64,000 bases of DNA. Origin: Pseudofabraea citricarpa (taxonomy: Eukaryota; Ascomycota; Leotiomycetes; Helotiales; Dermateaceae). A program made the translations under genes and the position numbers. This document shows positions 22,862 to 33,995 of the stretch, piece after piece. Each line of letters opens with the position of its first letter. The first letter of the stretch is position 1. The notes beneath the pieces are model-generated. The model searched no databases. It was not told the origin of the DNA and saw only the letters and a program-made list of their open reading frames with translations. The DNA is taken from assembly GCA_029641185.1 (NCBI GenBank), contig JAPWGK010000001.1, forward strand, positions 1,810,501 through 1,874,500. Direction: 5' to 3'.

Positions 22862-23538
22862 ATGGCAATGGGCGATACTTTAGACAAGACTGCAGCCGAG
22901 ACTATTGATCTACTGGAGGCTAGGCTTCGGAGAATCGAGTATGCCATTCGCGGAGGCCAGTCTGCAGAGGATTCAGCAACAAGCAAAGAAGAGCCGGCTA
23001 CAAAGCGACTCCAGGACCTAGAGCACAAGCTCCACGAACTTGCATCCAAGTCGAGAGTCATCCAGGACCTGTTACGACTGCGTAGGGCACACCGCCCTCT
23101 TTCTCCTTGTGGCCAGGCTGATACATAGTAGATGCCAGATATCCAGACCTATTCCAAGCAGTAGCCTCAGAAGACGTCCCAGCTACCCTGGACACTGCAA
23201 ACATTTTATCTATCATCCTAGCTTCCGCAAGCTCCTATCCTTCAACTGCCTCTCGCCTGACATCCATCACTGACGTTCCCATACCGCCCGCGGAGCTTTC
23301 AGCACAGCTTATCGAACTGCAACCCCGGATTGCGAAGGTGGAAATGCTCCAGACGGCCCAACAGTTGGATATTGCCGAATTACGACAAAGAACTGCCGTC
23401 CTTTTGCAGCGGTGGTACGCCCTGGATATCCTTGGAGCTGGTGATAGCTGGGCAGAACTCGAAGGACGGGTGGAGACTGTTGAACAACAAGTCCGCCGCG
23501 CTACACTAGCTAAAAAATTGGAGACAGAGATGATATGA
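22862..23538 (+). CDS. ro-3: Dynactin p24 subunit (RO-3-like nuclear distribution protein)
   Basis: Two exons, 22862-23081 and 23129-23538, encode 209 residues. The N-terminus TAAETIDLLEARLRRIEYAIRG is the hallmark of the fungal RO-3/dynactin p24 family; the rest is almost entirely alpha-helical with heptad-like spacing (DLEHKLHELASKSRVIQDLL, VEMLQTAQQLDIAELRQR, LEGRVETVEQQVRR), as expected of the dynactin shoulder subunit that bundles with dynamitin. In Neurospora loss of ropy genes disturbs nuclear distribution. A second ATG two codons in could be the real start. The intron acceptor follows TACATAG and the frames join cleanly. The dynein light intermediate chain gene lies 16 kb away in the same window. 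Confidence 0.88.
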
Positions 23539-24141
23539 GGAACAACCAGAATCTCGCACAGCCGTCACATCAACTCCTACATATCGACTGAGAGTAGGTA
23601 GTACGATTACTGGCACGAACCACAATTGACTTGAGAATGGATTTACCGAGCACGGAGACCAAGTCACAACGACGTCACAACGATTTCCACCCAGACCACC
23701 TTTACTGTACAGAAAGTATTCCCGGGGCCCCGGAGAAAAAACACATCGACATACTTCACTGGGATGCGGCATAATCGGAATTGAAGGGATCCGGCGTCTC
23801 AGAACAACATAGCTCACGTGGCACTGGGGGATGAAATGGTCAAGATTGGAAAGTTCAACATGAGGTCCGAGCTCCAGGTGCATCGAAACTCGTGTTTATC
23901 ATGCTTCTCTTCAACCCACATCTTTAGGATGGGGAAATGTCTCATGGCTGTCAGAGCATGGCCGTGTGCAGTGTTATGTACTGGCACATACGGCAGTGGG
24001 CACAGCGGACTCGTGTATTATAGGCAGTGCACAACTCCTAATTGACTTGTGAGGCGCGATCGCATGAATCCCAGATGCAGAAAACAGCACTGTACCGAGG
24101 AACGGCTGTCGATGAGTGAGTGATAAATCCGAGCATGATCG

Positions 24142-24170
24142 CCGGGAGAAAGGGACAAGCTTTCTCCCGG
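24142..24170. repeat. Perfect inverted repeat, 11-bp stem and 7-nt loop
   Basis: CCGGGAGAAAG (24142-24152) is followed after GGACAAG by its exact reverse complement CTTTCTCCCGG (24160-24170). It lies outside any gene, between RO-3 and SHO1. Function unknown. Confidence 0.9.
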
Positions 24171-25170
24171 TCGCGGTGAAGTCAACTGATGTTGGTTTCT
24201 GGAGTTGAGCAACTGGAGGTCCTGGCACACAATGCCAAGGTTGGCACATGGTGACTGTGTGATGTCCGAAGATCTTTCGCCGGCAACTCTGTTGCCACGA
24301 CCAGATGCTACTTACTTACTGCATTCTTCTTTCTTGGACCTTGGACACGGGGCAGGGTAGCTGTGTTGAGAAAGGATCAGTAGACACCGTTACCCGGCAT
24401 CTCTTCTGAATGGTTGATCCAACTTTGAAGGGCTGGTGAGGTCAGTCCCTTCTCTAAGGTGCATTAGCCACTCTGCCACTGTGGCAAAAGCAGCTGAGCC
24501 ACATCAGACAGCCGCATGTCGTTGGTGGGAATGCTGGCCATGATGGTACTTCCTTGGTTCAGATGCAGATATCGAAGACGGGAAGATGCTGACCCCGCAG
24601 TAGACTGGGAGTTTGTTGTGTGTCTAGAACAATAGGACAGAGTAGGCATGGCGATCGCCAGCATGGCACTGTGCATTTAAAGATTGAGTGATGTCCATGT
24701 GTTTGTGCTTCAGGATTGTCTTCGATCAACCAACGAACGACTTAATGCAACGGCTCGCACACACGCCCGCCCGCATGATTCCAGCGTTTACCAGCCTCGA
24801 GCCCCGAAGCATCCATACGACAGTGTTAGTGACGGGACAATAATCATCTTTAGAGTAATAGTAATTTCGACATCGGTAATTATCAATCGACGACCAGGAA
24901 GGCCAGAGCCAGGAAGCGCAGACAGAGAGACAGAGAGACAGAGAGACAGGCCGACAGAGGTCCGTGGTGTGTACAGTGTTCGTCGGAAATTTGGGGCGAG
25001 CGTAATAAGAGAGGCTAGGTAAGTGCAGATTACAGGCTGCGAGCATTCTCCTCCAGCGGGCTCTGCTGAAACAGAAGCAGCGCCAGCAACGAAGTTGAAT
25101 CCTCCGGCAGAATAGTCAAAAGCTGGCACTATCACCTCACCCTTTGCACGAGGGTGACGGCGACGACGAT

Positions 25171-25264
25171 CATTGACCATTGACCATTGACCATTGACCA
25201 TCGACCATCATAATACAGTATCATTCTACAACTGTAGCGTTCTCCATCGACCATCGACCATCGG
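25171..25264. repeat. Heptamer array ACCATTG/ACCATCG in two blocks
   Basis: Back-to-back heptamers occupy 25171-25209, first as GACCATT and then GACCATC, and resume at 25244-25264. The switch from T to C within the unit is shared by both blocks, which suggests slippage or duplication of one ancestral array. Confidence 0.8.
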
Positions 25265-26218
25265 CCACGGGCATCCCTTCAGCGGATCACTAGGTATCTA
25301 CTCTCTACTACTGTACCTACTGGCTACTCCTGCCCCTGGAAAGCCTCAAGTACTGTACGGTAAAGCCAAAGCCAAAGCCAAAGCCGGAAGCTTCGCCCTC
25401 TCGCGCCGCAGAGAAAAAGCCTTGCAAGTTACACTTACTATCCCTAGTACTGTACCTACTGCACCCACCTCGCCCACCTCGCCCACCTACTGTACCGTAC
25501 CGTACTGTACTACCACACCTCCTACCACACCTACAATACCACAATACCACACCACCTCCTCGACCTCCTCTACCTCCTCCCATCCCATCACTTCCCTCCA
25601 GGCACCCCCCTCCCCTCCACCAATTCACACCCCAGCCCCAGCAGCACCAGCACCAGCACCAGCCCAGCCCAGCTTCGGTAAGCCCTCCCAAGCCCCCCTC
25701 TCCAATCAATCCAATCTCAGCTCTGGTCAAACCTCAAACCTACGCTGTTCTTTATTCATCCATCCATCCCTTGTTCTTTCCTTCCCCTTCTTCCTTGTTG
25801 TCTGTCTGTCTGTCTGTCTGTCCGTCCGTCCTGCAGCCTCAGCCTCCAGATCGTGTCGCTCACACGTCTCATTAGTATTACCTACCATTACCACCAACAC
25901 CCACGCTCTCTTTCTCTGCTTCGCAAGTCTTCGACACTCCTTGACCCAGAAAATCCATCTTCGCCTTCTACGCGCTGCGTGTTGCGTGTTGCCGCGTTCG
26001 AGGCCCCAGCGATCTCTCCCCCCCGGAATCTCGTCACCAAAACCACTGCGAGAGCATTCACCTTCAGCGACTGCGTACACCAGGGGCGTTCCCTCCCCTC
26101 CGGCGACTTTGAAACGCTCAATTACCTACCTCTCACCCAAATCTCCATTGCGTCGTCAGAATCACCCACCGACGATAGCATCTAATAATTATTCGCCCGT
26201 CCGCCTCCCGACTTCCCT

Positions 26219-27333
26219 ATGCCATCTTACGGATCGCTGCACTCCCCCTCCCTCAGAAAGATGAATGGGGCAATGGACAGCACTTCGAGACGGAGGACCG
26301 GCGGCATGCGGTCAATGAGTATGGGAAATATAATCGGTGATCCATTCGCGCTGGCCACGATATCTATTGCAATGGTATGTCTACATCTCATCCACTCCCG
26401 TAACATCGCGACCGCTCGACAATAGGAGACTAATCATCGTCGCAGCTTGCTTGGTTCATTGCCTTCATTTCTTCGATAATTGCCCAAGCACAAAACCCGC
26501 CCTTCCCGAATTATTCATGGTTCGCCATCGTGTACATGCTGTTTGTAATTCTGGGAGTATTCGTGGTGGTGGCCTCCGACACGATCCATACCTATCACGT
26601 CGCAATAGTCGGGTTCCTAGCTACAGGACTGATCCTGACAAGCTCATCGGTCAATTCTCTGGTGTATTCGCCCAATGGCGCAAAACAAGCAACTGCTGCT
26701 GGCCATATATTGCTCTCCATGGTAAATGTAAGCGCCGTCTTTCTTCCTCGTGTCTGTACTAGGCTTATCATGTCACAGATTGTGTGGATCTTCTACTTTG
26801 GATCTACACCCTCAGCCGTCCCTCGTGCTTACCTCGATTCCTTTGCCCTGCACAAAGATCACCGAACTTCCAGACAGAGCCGACCAATGACCAATGGGTA
26901 TGGAAACGGCCGACCAGATACTTCTGTATCCTCCAACGTACCACCGCAGATGTACACCTCCGCGCAGCTGGGGGGCTTTGAGACGTCCTCGCCCGTCGCT
27001 GGATTTCCAGGAGGAGCTACAGGAGCCGACAGAAACTCTTCGCAACCAAGATTCGGGAACGCGCCACAGGCACCTACCAACAATAACCTTGGTGGGACGA
27101 ATGGTAACCTCAGCAGCGAACCGACTGCAGGAGAAGTTGTAGCGCCCACCGAATACCCATACCGAGCGAAGGCCATCTATTCGTACGAAGCCAACCCAGA
27201 TGATGCCAATGAGATTAGCTTCTCTAAACACGAAATCCTAGAAGTCTCGGATGTGAGTGGCAGATGGTGGCAAGCGAAGAAGGCGAACGGCGATACTGGT
27301 ATAGCACCATCGAATTACCTCATCTTGTTATAG
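26219..27333 (+). CDS. sho1: SHO1 osmosensor, four TM segments plus SH3 domain
   Basis: Three exons, 26219-26374, 26446-26727 and 26779-27333, encode 330 residues. SHO1 is a plasma-membrane adaptor that recruits Pbs2 and other HOG or pathogenicity MAPK components through its SH3 domain. The core [19 protein letters not shown] is invariant in fungal SHO1 and continues over intron 1 into [14 protein letters not shown]. Four hydrophobic segments follow, the last split by intron 2 ([16 protein letters not shown]). A disordered Asn/Gly/Pro linker leads to the SH3 domain at about 273-330 (ALYDY-equivalent [19 protein letters not shown]). The start may instead be the internal ATG at 26261, because conserved sequence begins only there. 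A very long C/T-rich region precedes it. Confidence 0.96.
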
Positions 27334-29333
27334 AGGTCTTTTCGTATTTATTATTGGATGGGATTATTAGGATGGAGTTATTGTAATATGGTCAATGTGA
27401 TACGGTTCTCTTTTGTTCCCTGTACTTCTGCGAAATCTTCTCTTTATGGGGGACTATAGGTCACCTCTTTTGGTATGACATCAGCTTGGGCACTCTTCCG
27501 CCCAAAATTGATCGATTTGGACAAGAGAAGAGCGGTTTCCATTCTACGCCCGCGCAGATGCGGCTATTATTCTTCAATATACCTGGCACAGAGCTGGGAA
27601 AGGCATCGAGATGCGGCGCTGGATTTTCTTCTTACAAAGGCAGCAAAGCATTTGGGGCATAACAACGGCGTTTTACTTGTGAGAAGTTCGAAGCAGACAA
27701 AACGAATTGACATGGTCTTTCTAGTCCTTTTCCTCATGTGTGGTACATGTTTACAATCTGGGCCTTTCGTTTATATCCAATGCCTGTGTATTTATGTTTG
27801 TTGTGCGAACAGTTTGTGTTTGGAAACAGCAAGAAATAAAAATTCAAATCGCAAAAAGTGTCAACTTAACTTTGTGAATCTTGATACCTGTTGTGATTGT
27901 GATTCGATCTGACTGCGTTTCAAAAGACCACCCCCAAAGGAGCTATCGTCATTTTTCACCACTGGCTTGACTAGCTGGGCATGTTATTCCAACCATTGAA
28001 TCCCTCTAAGTATTATACGTACCACACACGCAAGTAGTACACCCAACAAGTCTACAAGCAAGCACGAAGCCGTCCATACAATACTAGTGATTCAATCACG
28101 ACCGAGTTTAAATCTGCAAACAAGAAAAGCAAAATCTGGATTTTGACTATGACTATGATATCATACGTCAATTAGGGAGCAAAAAGAAAATCCTCGTCTT
28201 ATATCATCTCGTGGCACCTCTTCTGAAGTTCTAGTAAGATAGAGATCCGCATCCCTCACAAGGTTAAGGTGGGTCGGGGTACCAAGTTCCAGATAGATTG
28301 CGAAGGAACCGCAGGAATAAATCGTGTGTTTAATTTCACAGCAGGACACCGAATTTTCTCCTCCTCCTCCAGCGCGGTAACAAGTTGGTGAAGGAATATA
28401 AGCAAAGCAACTGCGCTGCGGACTTTTTTTCTTCTTCCTCTTCTTCCCCTCCCCCCAGGTGGGTGAAAGACTTCTGGTTTCCCTTCCCTGCCCACGATCA
28501 CGGGTGGAACGGGGGTGGAAGACGCGTACGCGTACGATACGGGCGATTCAGTGGAAGGAGCCTGAGCCTGAGCTTATTTCTACTTACATTTCTATTTTGA
28601 ATTTGAATTTGGGTTTTTCCTGAGATCAGATCCGATTTGCCTTTTTCCTTTTTTTTTTGTTTTTTTTTTCTTCTCGTACCCGTTGGACAACTGTCACCCA
28701 CCACCACCCACGGTACTCAATGATGAATGCATGCCCGTCGAATCGGAAGTCTACCAGGTTTATGCTCTGCTGCTTCTTTCTCCCTCCTTTCTCCCCCCTT
28801 TTCGCATTTCGCATCGTGAAATGAACATGACATCGCGTAATATGGCAGAATCGCTACTTTGGGGTTTAGAGTGGCATATCATGTCTTGGTAATTGAGCGA
28901 TACCTGTTGGCTAGTATTTTGTTTTATTGGCAGGTGCGGGTGATGGTCGGTGGCGGATTTTGACAGATTGAAGGTATGAAATAGTAGAGACGGATAGCAA
29001 AGTCTTCGATCTCGTCTAATCTTGTTGAGATTCCATTTGGCATCAGCTTCTATTTAACATGTATGGTATAGTATATGAACGAACGCCACCAGAAACAGAA
29101 GACACACAGTATCCACAAGATATGAAGACCAAATAGGAAGACCAAGACGACATTTTGACGGGGGAAAAGGTCACCATCTCAACCACCCGAAAACAGAGCG
29201 AGTTTTTTTCTGGCCTCGCTGACTCTGAATGCTCGTGCTGTGACACGATGCTGAGTGATTCACAAAAGAAAGAAGGGGTATGATGATAATGCAATGAAAG
29301 AGAAGGAGATTCAGCTCCAACAAAAGCCTCTTT
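27334..29333. other. 2 kb convergent region between SHO1 and ceramide synthase stops
   Basis: Two genes end toward each other yet are separated by 2 kb. No protein gene is supportable; the best frames (27475-27912 and short ones near 28383-28600) lack recognisable features. The interval 28380-28820 has promoter-like pyrimidine tracts, a T-rich block near 28640-28670 and tandem ACGCGT boxes, so an unannotated transcript is possible. Confidence 0.5.
28522..28533. promoter_or_regulatory. Two adjacent ACGCGT boxes (MCB-like)
   Basis: ACGCGT occurs twice without spacing. ACGCGT is the core bound by the MBF (Mbp1/Swi6-type) G1/S factor in fungi. It is palindromic. No coding gene starts nearby, so relevance is uncertain. 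Confidence 0.5.
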
Positions 29334-30971
29334 TTACAAATCATCCCGCACGCCTTTATCACACCCAATCCTGCCCAATAACTCCTTTCGATCAGGTAAT
29401 GAGACACCACTAGCGCTGTTGCTCTTTCTATACCTCTTTGAACCGCTTGAAGGTCGTCCTTTGAAGTGCAGAGCCTCAACACCCACTTCTTCCTCAAACG
29501 GCTGCTCGTCTAATTGATTGAAGACCCGGTTGATCTTGTCATCATCAACGACATCATCATCATCCTCAACATCACTTCTTGGCTCTTCCGCTTCACCACC
29601 TCGGATAACCTTGGCGGCTACCTTAAGGATCATAGAGAACCACACCAACAAGATCAGCTGTAAGAATAAGAGCATGCTCAGGAATCCCCACTTGATCTCG
29701 TGATTGAAGCACACAACTCCAACAGGATCACGGAAGGGGTCGAGGAGATGGAAGAAACGATCTGGAGCAGGGAAAGGTCCTATCAATGCCGAATCTTTGC
29801 CCTTGTAGCAGCCATAGTTGATGGTCTGAGGAATATCCGACCACACAGAATAGCATATCATCATATAGCCAACATGACGAGCAGCAGCCCAGCTCACCAT
29901 GAAAACGCCAAACATGACGTCGGTGATTGTAGTGTACTCAAGGTACTTCAAGCATTTAGCAGCCTGCAGGATGGTTAGCAGAGTAAGATAGCAGGATTAC
30001 ACTCAAGCCATACCCCCAAGAAAATATCGCCAATATCCATCATGCAAAGGATCATATTTGCGACCTTGGTTTGATGATAACCGTAACTGGTGAATAGCAG
30101 CATAATCGTGACAATGTGGTGAGTGAACATCTGCCAATGGTCCTTTCTTCGCTTTTCCAGGTGGATGACCATGAGTAGCTGAACGTAGAAGGCGTATTGG
30201 ACCAAGATATACCATTTTAGCAACCCACCGATTTCTCTGCTTGGCCAATTGGTCCAGAGCTCTTTCATATTAAGCCAGTAGTCGGATTTTATCCATATGT
30301 ACTGGAAATGTTAGTTTCTGACGTTTCCACAAAATGGGATGCGCTCTAACCATGCCAATTGTCCAGAACACGGAGTAATAGATACAAAGCCAAGCCTGCT
30401 CAGCAAATCTGATCTGATCTCTCTGCGTTTTGACTCCCCCTCGTTTTGCGATTGGCTGCAGAATGTAGTCCATCACAGAAGCCCGCAACCCGGTAAAAAC
30501 CACAATCCAATGCAATACCATCCAGGCATCGTTCCAGCCTAGATAATACTCTCCTGAATCGGGATTGTAGTAGGACAATTCGGTGAATTTCCGAGTATGG
30601 TGGCGAGCTCGTGGGAAGCAGATGTGGGTCAGGGCAAGCAGCACAAGCAGATTGACAGAGAGTCCTAGTCAGTGTATTAGCCACCTGTCGCAAATTTTTG
30701 TTTTCCCGGCGCGCCTACCAATCTGGTGCTGCGCAAACCATTCGCACAGCGCCTCGATGGGCCCTTCGTCTTTCCGTTTGGCCTTCCTCATTACCATTGT
30801 AGGGACTGGGAATTCTCCTGGCCTTGCTGGCATGAGCTTCTGCTCTATACCACTGATCACTTCACCATGCTGATGTAACCACTGGTGCGCAGCCTCGGTC
30901 TTCTCGCTGTTCTCGATGGCGGCAATGGCATATGTGTCGTTCATGGCTCCTCGAGCCGGGTCGGCGTGCAT
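29334..30971 (-). CDS. Ceramide synthase (sphingosine N-acyltransferase, Lag1/Lac1 family)
   Basis: Four exons, 30971-30719, 30664-30351, 30301-30014 and 29963-29334, encode 494 residues. The enzyme acylates dihydrosphingosine or phytosphingosine with fatty acyl-CoA in the ER. The TLC domain holds the Lag1 motif with the catalytic histidine pair (MFTHHIVT, H250-H251) and the downstream MMDIGDIFLG. Multiple hydrophobic helices flank it (SVNLLVLLALTHICF, WYILVQYAFYVQLLMVI, WGFLSMLLFLQLILLVWF). The acidic C-terminal tail (DVEDDDDVVDDDK) recalls yeast Lac1/Lag1 cytosolic tails that CK2 phosphorylates. Fungi usually have two such enzymes with different acyl-chain preference; which one this is cannot be decided. 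An internal ATG at 30944 is an alternative start. Confidence 0.95.
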
Positions 30972-32296
30972 TGAATGGAAAAGGGATATGCGAGTGGAGA
31001 GTGAAGGCGGAGCGCAAAGGAGAAGAAACTGGAGAAAGGAGTGTGAAGTTTGTCCCACAGAAGAGGGCAAAAGACTCCCAAAGAGTGGGCGGGTCAAATT
31101 GATAGGGGAGTTGACATGTATTCTAGGAAAAGGATGCCTCTCTCACAAAACGAGTGTGCTTTAGATGGAAAGGTGTTGAATCTTTCCCAGACCAGTCGGA
31201 GCAAAGGCGGTGAAAGCTGGAGGCTGTGCGTCTGGGTCAGGGGAGTAGGGGGGGGGGGGGGCTACGCTACGCTACCTGGGTCGCTAAATCGCTAGGTCCT
31301 ACAGTAGGGTTTGGGGGCCTTTGGACAGCCAGTTAGCGGGCTGGCTTAGGGGGGCTGTAGGGTAGTTGTAGGGTAGTTGTATAGTACAGTACAGTAGGTA
31401 CTAGGGAGAGGTGGGCGTGTGGGTGTGTGTGGGCGGGTGCGTGGGTGCGTGGGTGCGTGGGTGCGGAGGCCTACCGGTATGGAAGAGGCCTCCTACAGCC
31501 TACAGGACAGACAGTACCGTAGCAATCATCATTGTGCTCTGCTCTCGCAGCTCTTCAGCACCGGTTTCGAGGTCCGACCAACGCGAGCTCGCGCATGCAG
31601 AACACACCTTCTTGCTCAAAGCATGAATCTGGCCTGCTTCATGCCCTCTCTCTGGCACTTCGTACAGCACACGGCCACTCCCCTTCCCCCGTCCCCCCTC
31701 CAGGATTTCCTACCTACAGTATAGGGTACCTATAGGCAGAACTAACAGTGGCAGAGCCGCCTCAACGGCCCAATCTTACAGCAGATATAGTGACCACAAT
31801 AGGGGGCAAGCGTCGGCAGTCGATGTCGAACCCTTGATTCCGGTGCCTCTGCGCTGCTTCTGAGCCTTTCAGAAGTCACAACCTTGCCCCCCCTATGGCC
31901 TAGCCATCGGGATGAAGCTTCTGTCACCGATTGGTGTCCTCGGTTTCTGAAGCCTCCACACCACGCGAACACGAGATACGAGTCAAACACCATTGTCCGT
32001 ACTCCGTACATGTTACTGCTATTTGGCCTATCGTACGGCGTACGCATTCGCACAGCATCTGCAGCCGAATGAAGTATATTTAGAGAAACCAAAAATGTCG
32101 CAACGAATTAGTTGAAGCTCTTCGCCCAATGCTTTACTGTACAGAGAGCTTTGATGGACCCCAAGTCAATTCCCAGCCTATCACAGTGTTCTCCCCTTTC
32201 CAAGCCGAACGCCTTTGAAGAACCCCCACCTAAACCACTCCTTACTACACATTGTATACCTCACCCAGCCGACCCAGAATATCCGCGGCAGCTCGC
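30972..32296. other. 1.3 kb upstream region of the ceramide synthase gene
   Basis: Between the ceramide synthase start and the BI-1 stop, both on the minus strand. It holds a run of 14 G at 31248-31261, CTACG repeats just after it, TAGTTGTAGGG repeats near 31355-31385, TAGTACAGTACAG at 31381-31395 and GTGGGTGC repeats near 31430-31465. No gene recognised. Confidence 0.55.
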
Positions 32297-33313
32297 TTAG
32301 TTGTTGTTCTGGTTGTTGAGAATACGAAGAATGGCTAGGAAGAGGTTGATGATATCAAGATACAGGCTAATGGCCGCTGCGATCTCCTCCTCCACATGAT
32401 AATGCCTCATGACAAGCTGGGTGTCGACGAGGATATAGCCCGAGAAGATCAGAGCAGCGATGCCAGAGTATGCCAGCTCCACTGTGCTGTTCGCTGGGAA
32501 GAAAGCTGCCATAAATCCAAATAAAATCAGAGCCCAGAGGCCTCCAAATAGGTAGGGCATCCATGAGGTGAAGTCATACTTTGTCTGGCAGGCAAAGACT
32601 GTAAGCGCCACGAATATGCCGGCAGTGAGGAGAACTGCTTGTAGAACAATTTTCGACTGGTAAAATGATACAATCACGGAGATGGAGTATGCCTCAAGAC
32701 CTGTAAATCCTGCTAAGAACAGTAGGTTTGTTGGATATGATTTGCGCTTCCAGTACGTCAAGAACATAAATCCAATCGCACCAAAGAGCTATAATTATTA
32801 GTTGACTATTCTGACAAGCCATACAACCCAGTGACTTACTGAAACCCACATCATCCACTGATTAGTTTGGATCCAGTTCTTGTAAGATTCACTAAAGAAG
32901 GAGACCGAGCTCAAGATAGCAGTGGCGACAAGCTGAACAGAGCTGGAATTTGTTAGTAAACCACCGCAACCAGGCCTAATATCTACGATATAAGACCCGC
33001 AGCCTAGAAGTACTCACAGGATAGCATATACTTTTCGAACAAAGCCCATTCGGATGTCGATTGTCGCCTCTGCGACAGTTCCGCCGAACTAGAGAACCAT
33101 CAGTCATGGCCTTTGAAAAGCTGCTCCGCCATTTTTTACCTTGAAGTCATCTGGGATATTGTCTTCACTGCTCCGCGGTCCGCCCAATAAAGCAGCTTGG
33201 TCGGTGGATGAGGTAGGCTCATCAGCGTAAGCAGGCGGAGCTTGCGAATATCGACTAGATTCATCGAGGGAATCGCGCTGCGCTGCAGGACTGTATTTCG
33301 TTGTACCGGACAT
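32297..33313 (-). CDS. Bax inhibitor-1 family membrane protein (TMBIM/Bxi1-type)
   Basis: Four exons, 33313-33140, 33088-33018, 32942-32840 and 32788-32297, encode 279 residues. The first about 60 residues are a disordered, Ser/Pro-rich cytosolic head (SRYSQAPPAYADE). Six to seven membrane segments follow: VQLVATAILSSVSFF, NLLFLAGFTGLEAYSIS, IVLQAVLLTAGIFVAL, LFGGLWALILFGFMAAFF and others. The signature IFSGYILVDTQLVMRHY and the C-terminal half-helix SLYLDIINLFLAILRIL with the Asp pair of the calcium-leak pore are typical of the family. Homologues act at ER, Golgi or vacuole in calcium handling and the unfolded-protein response; yeast Bxi1/Ybh3 is the nearest named relative. Complete and regular. 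Confidence 0.93.
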
Positions 33314-33995
33314 CTTCGATATTGCGGAGTATCAGTATCGAGCAACACTTGCGGTGATGTTGTTGGAATATTAGGTATGAGAAGATGGAGGAGGCGTTGA
33401 TCGGATGATGATGAAATGGCAATTGGAGGTAACGCGCCTACGGTAAGCGCGGGGTTACCTTTCGGCTTGGACAAAGCAGGCAGCCAGGGAGGGACCTAGA
33501 ACTTTCTTCCATGCTACGGTAGATGGGTTGCTCTTTCTTTTATGTACATGCGATTTGGCAGTTCGGTGCGAAATAATTAAAAGTGGTACTTGCTTCTTTA
33601 GTTCATGATCACATCTATGTTGCAGCTGGCCGAGAAAGAAATATCACCTAACATTACCTTCGCACCTTGATCGTTGCATCAAATTTCATAATGCCAGTTT
33701 CATTGCTAGCTACGTAGTAAAGACAAAAAGAAGAGAATGTGCATTGACAGCCAATTCTCTTCGAACGGGTATGAGAAACGAAATGATTTAGCTGCACATT
33801 AGAAGTCGATAAGAAAACACGTTATTAGCTGTTCAGAGCAAAGGGCAATGTTGCAATGCCGTCAACGACCTGCAAAAAGAAGACTGCTGCTCAGAACCCA
33901 ATGTTGTCTTCAAGAACAGAAGGTTTGCCTCCCCCTTGGCCACCAAGCAGCATCGTAGAAGAAACCACCCATCAAATAGTATGCAGTCGCAACTC
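33314..33995. other. Region between BI-1 start and septin stop
   Basis: About 680 bp forming the promoter of the BI-1 gene and the 3' flank of the septin gene. No further gene recognised. Confidence 0.55.

Larger units (their letters stand above)
23539..26218. other. 2.7 kb gene-free region upstream of SHO1
   Basis: No credible gene. 24142-24170 holds a perfect 11-bp hairpin. From about 24900 the DNA turns into simple repeats and C/T tracts: AGAC/GAGACAG units at 24919-24949, ACCATTG/ACCATCG heptamers at 25171-25209 and 25244-25264, AAAGCC units at 25362-25385 and TGTC/CGTC units at 25800-25831. A plus-strand open frame of 356 codons (25194-26264) is composed of Pro/Thr/Ser runs from these tracts and overlaps the SHO1 start; it is most likely 5' leader, not protein. 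Confidence 0.6.

Noticed and set aside
25194..26264. 356-codon plus-strand open frame upstream of SHO1
   Set aside because: Made of Pro/Thr/Ser runs translated from C/T tracts and microsatellites, overlaps the SHO1 start in another phase, no domain; best seen as leader DNA.
27475..27912. 145-codon frame after SHO1
   Set aside because: Starts shortly after the SHO1 stop, Cys-rich tail without motif; probably 3' UTR.
29043..29497. Minus-strand frames overlapping the 3' end of the ceramide synthase gene
   Set aside because: Shadows of its last exon and 3' flank; the synthase frame itself ends at 29334 with a normal tail.
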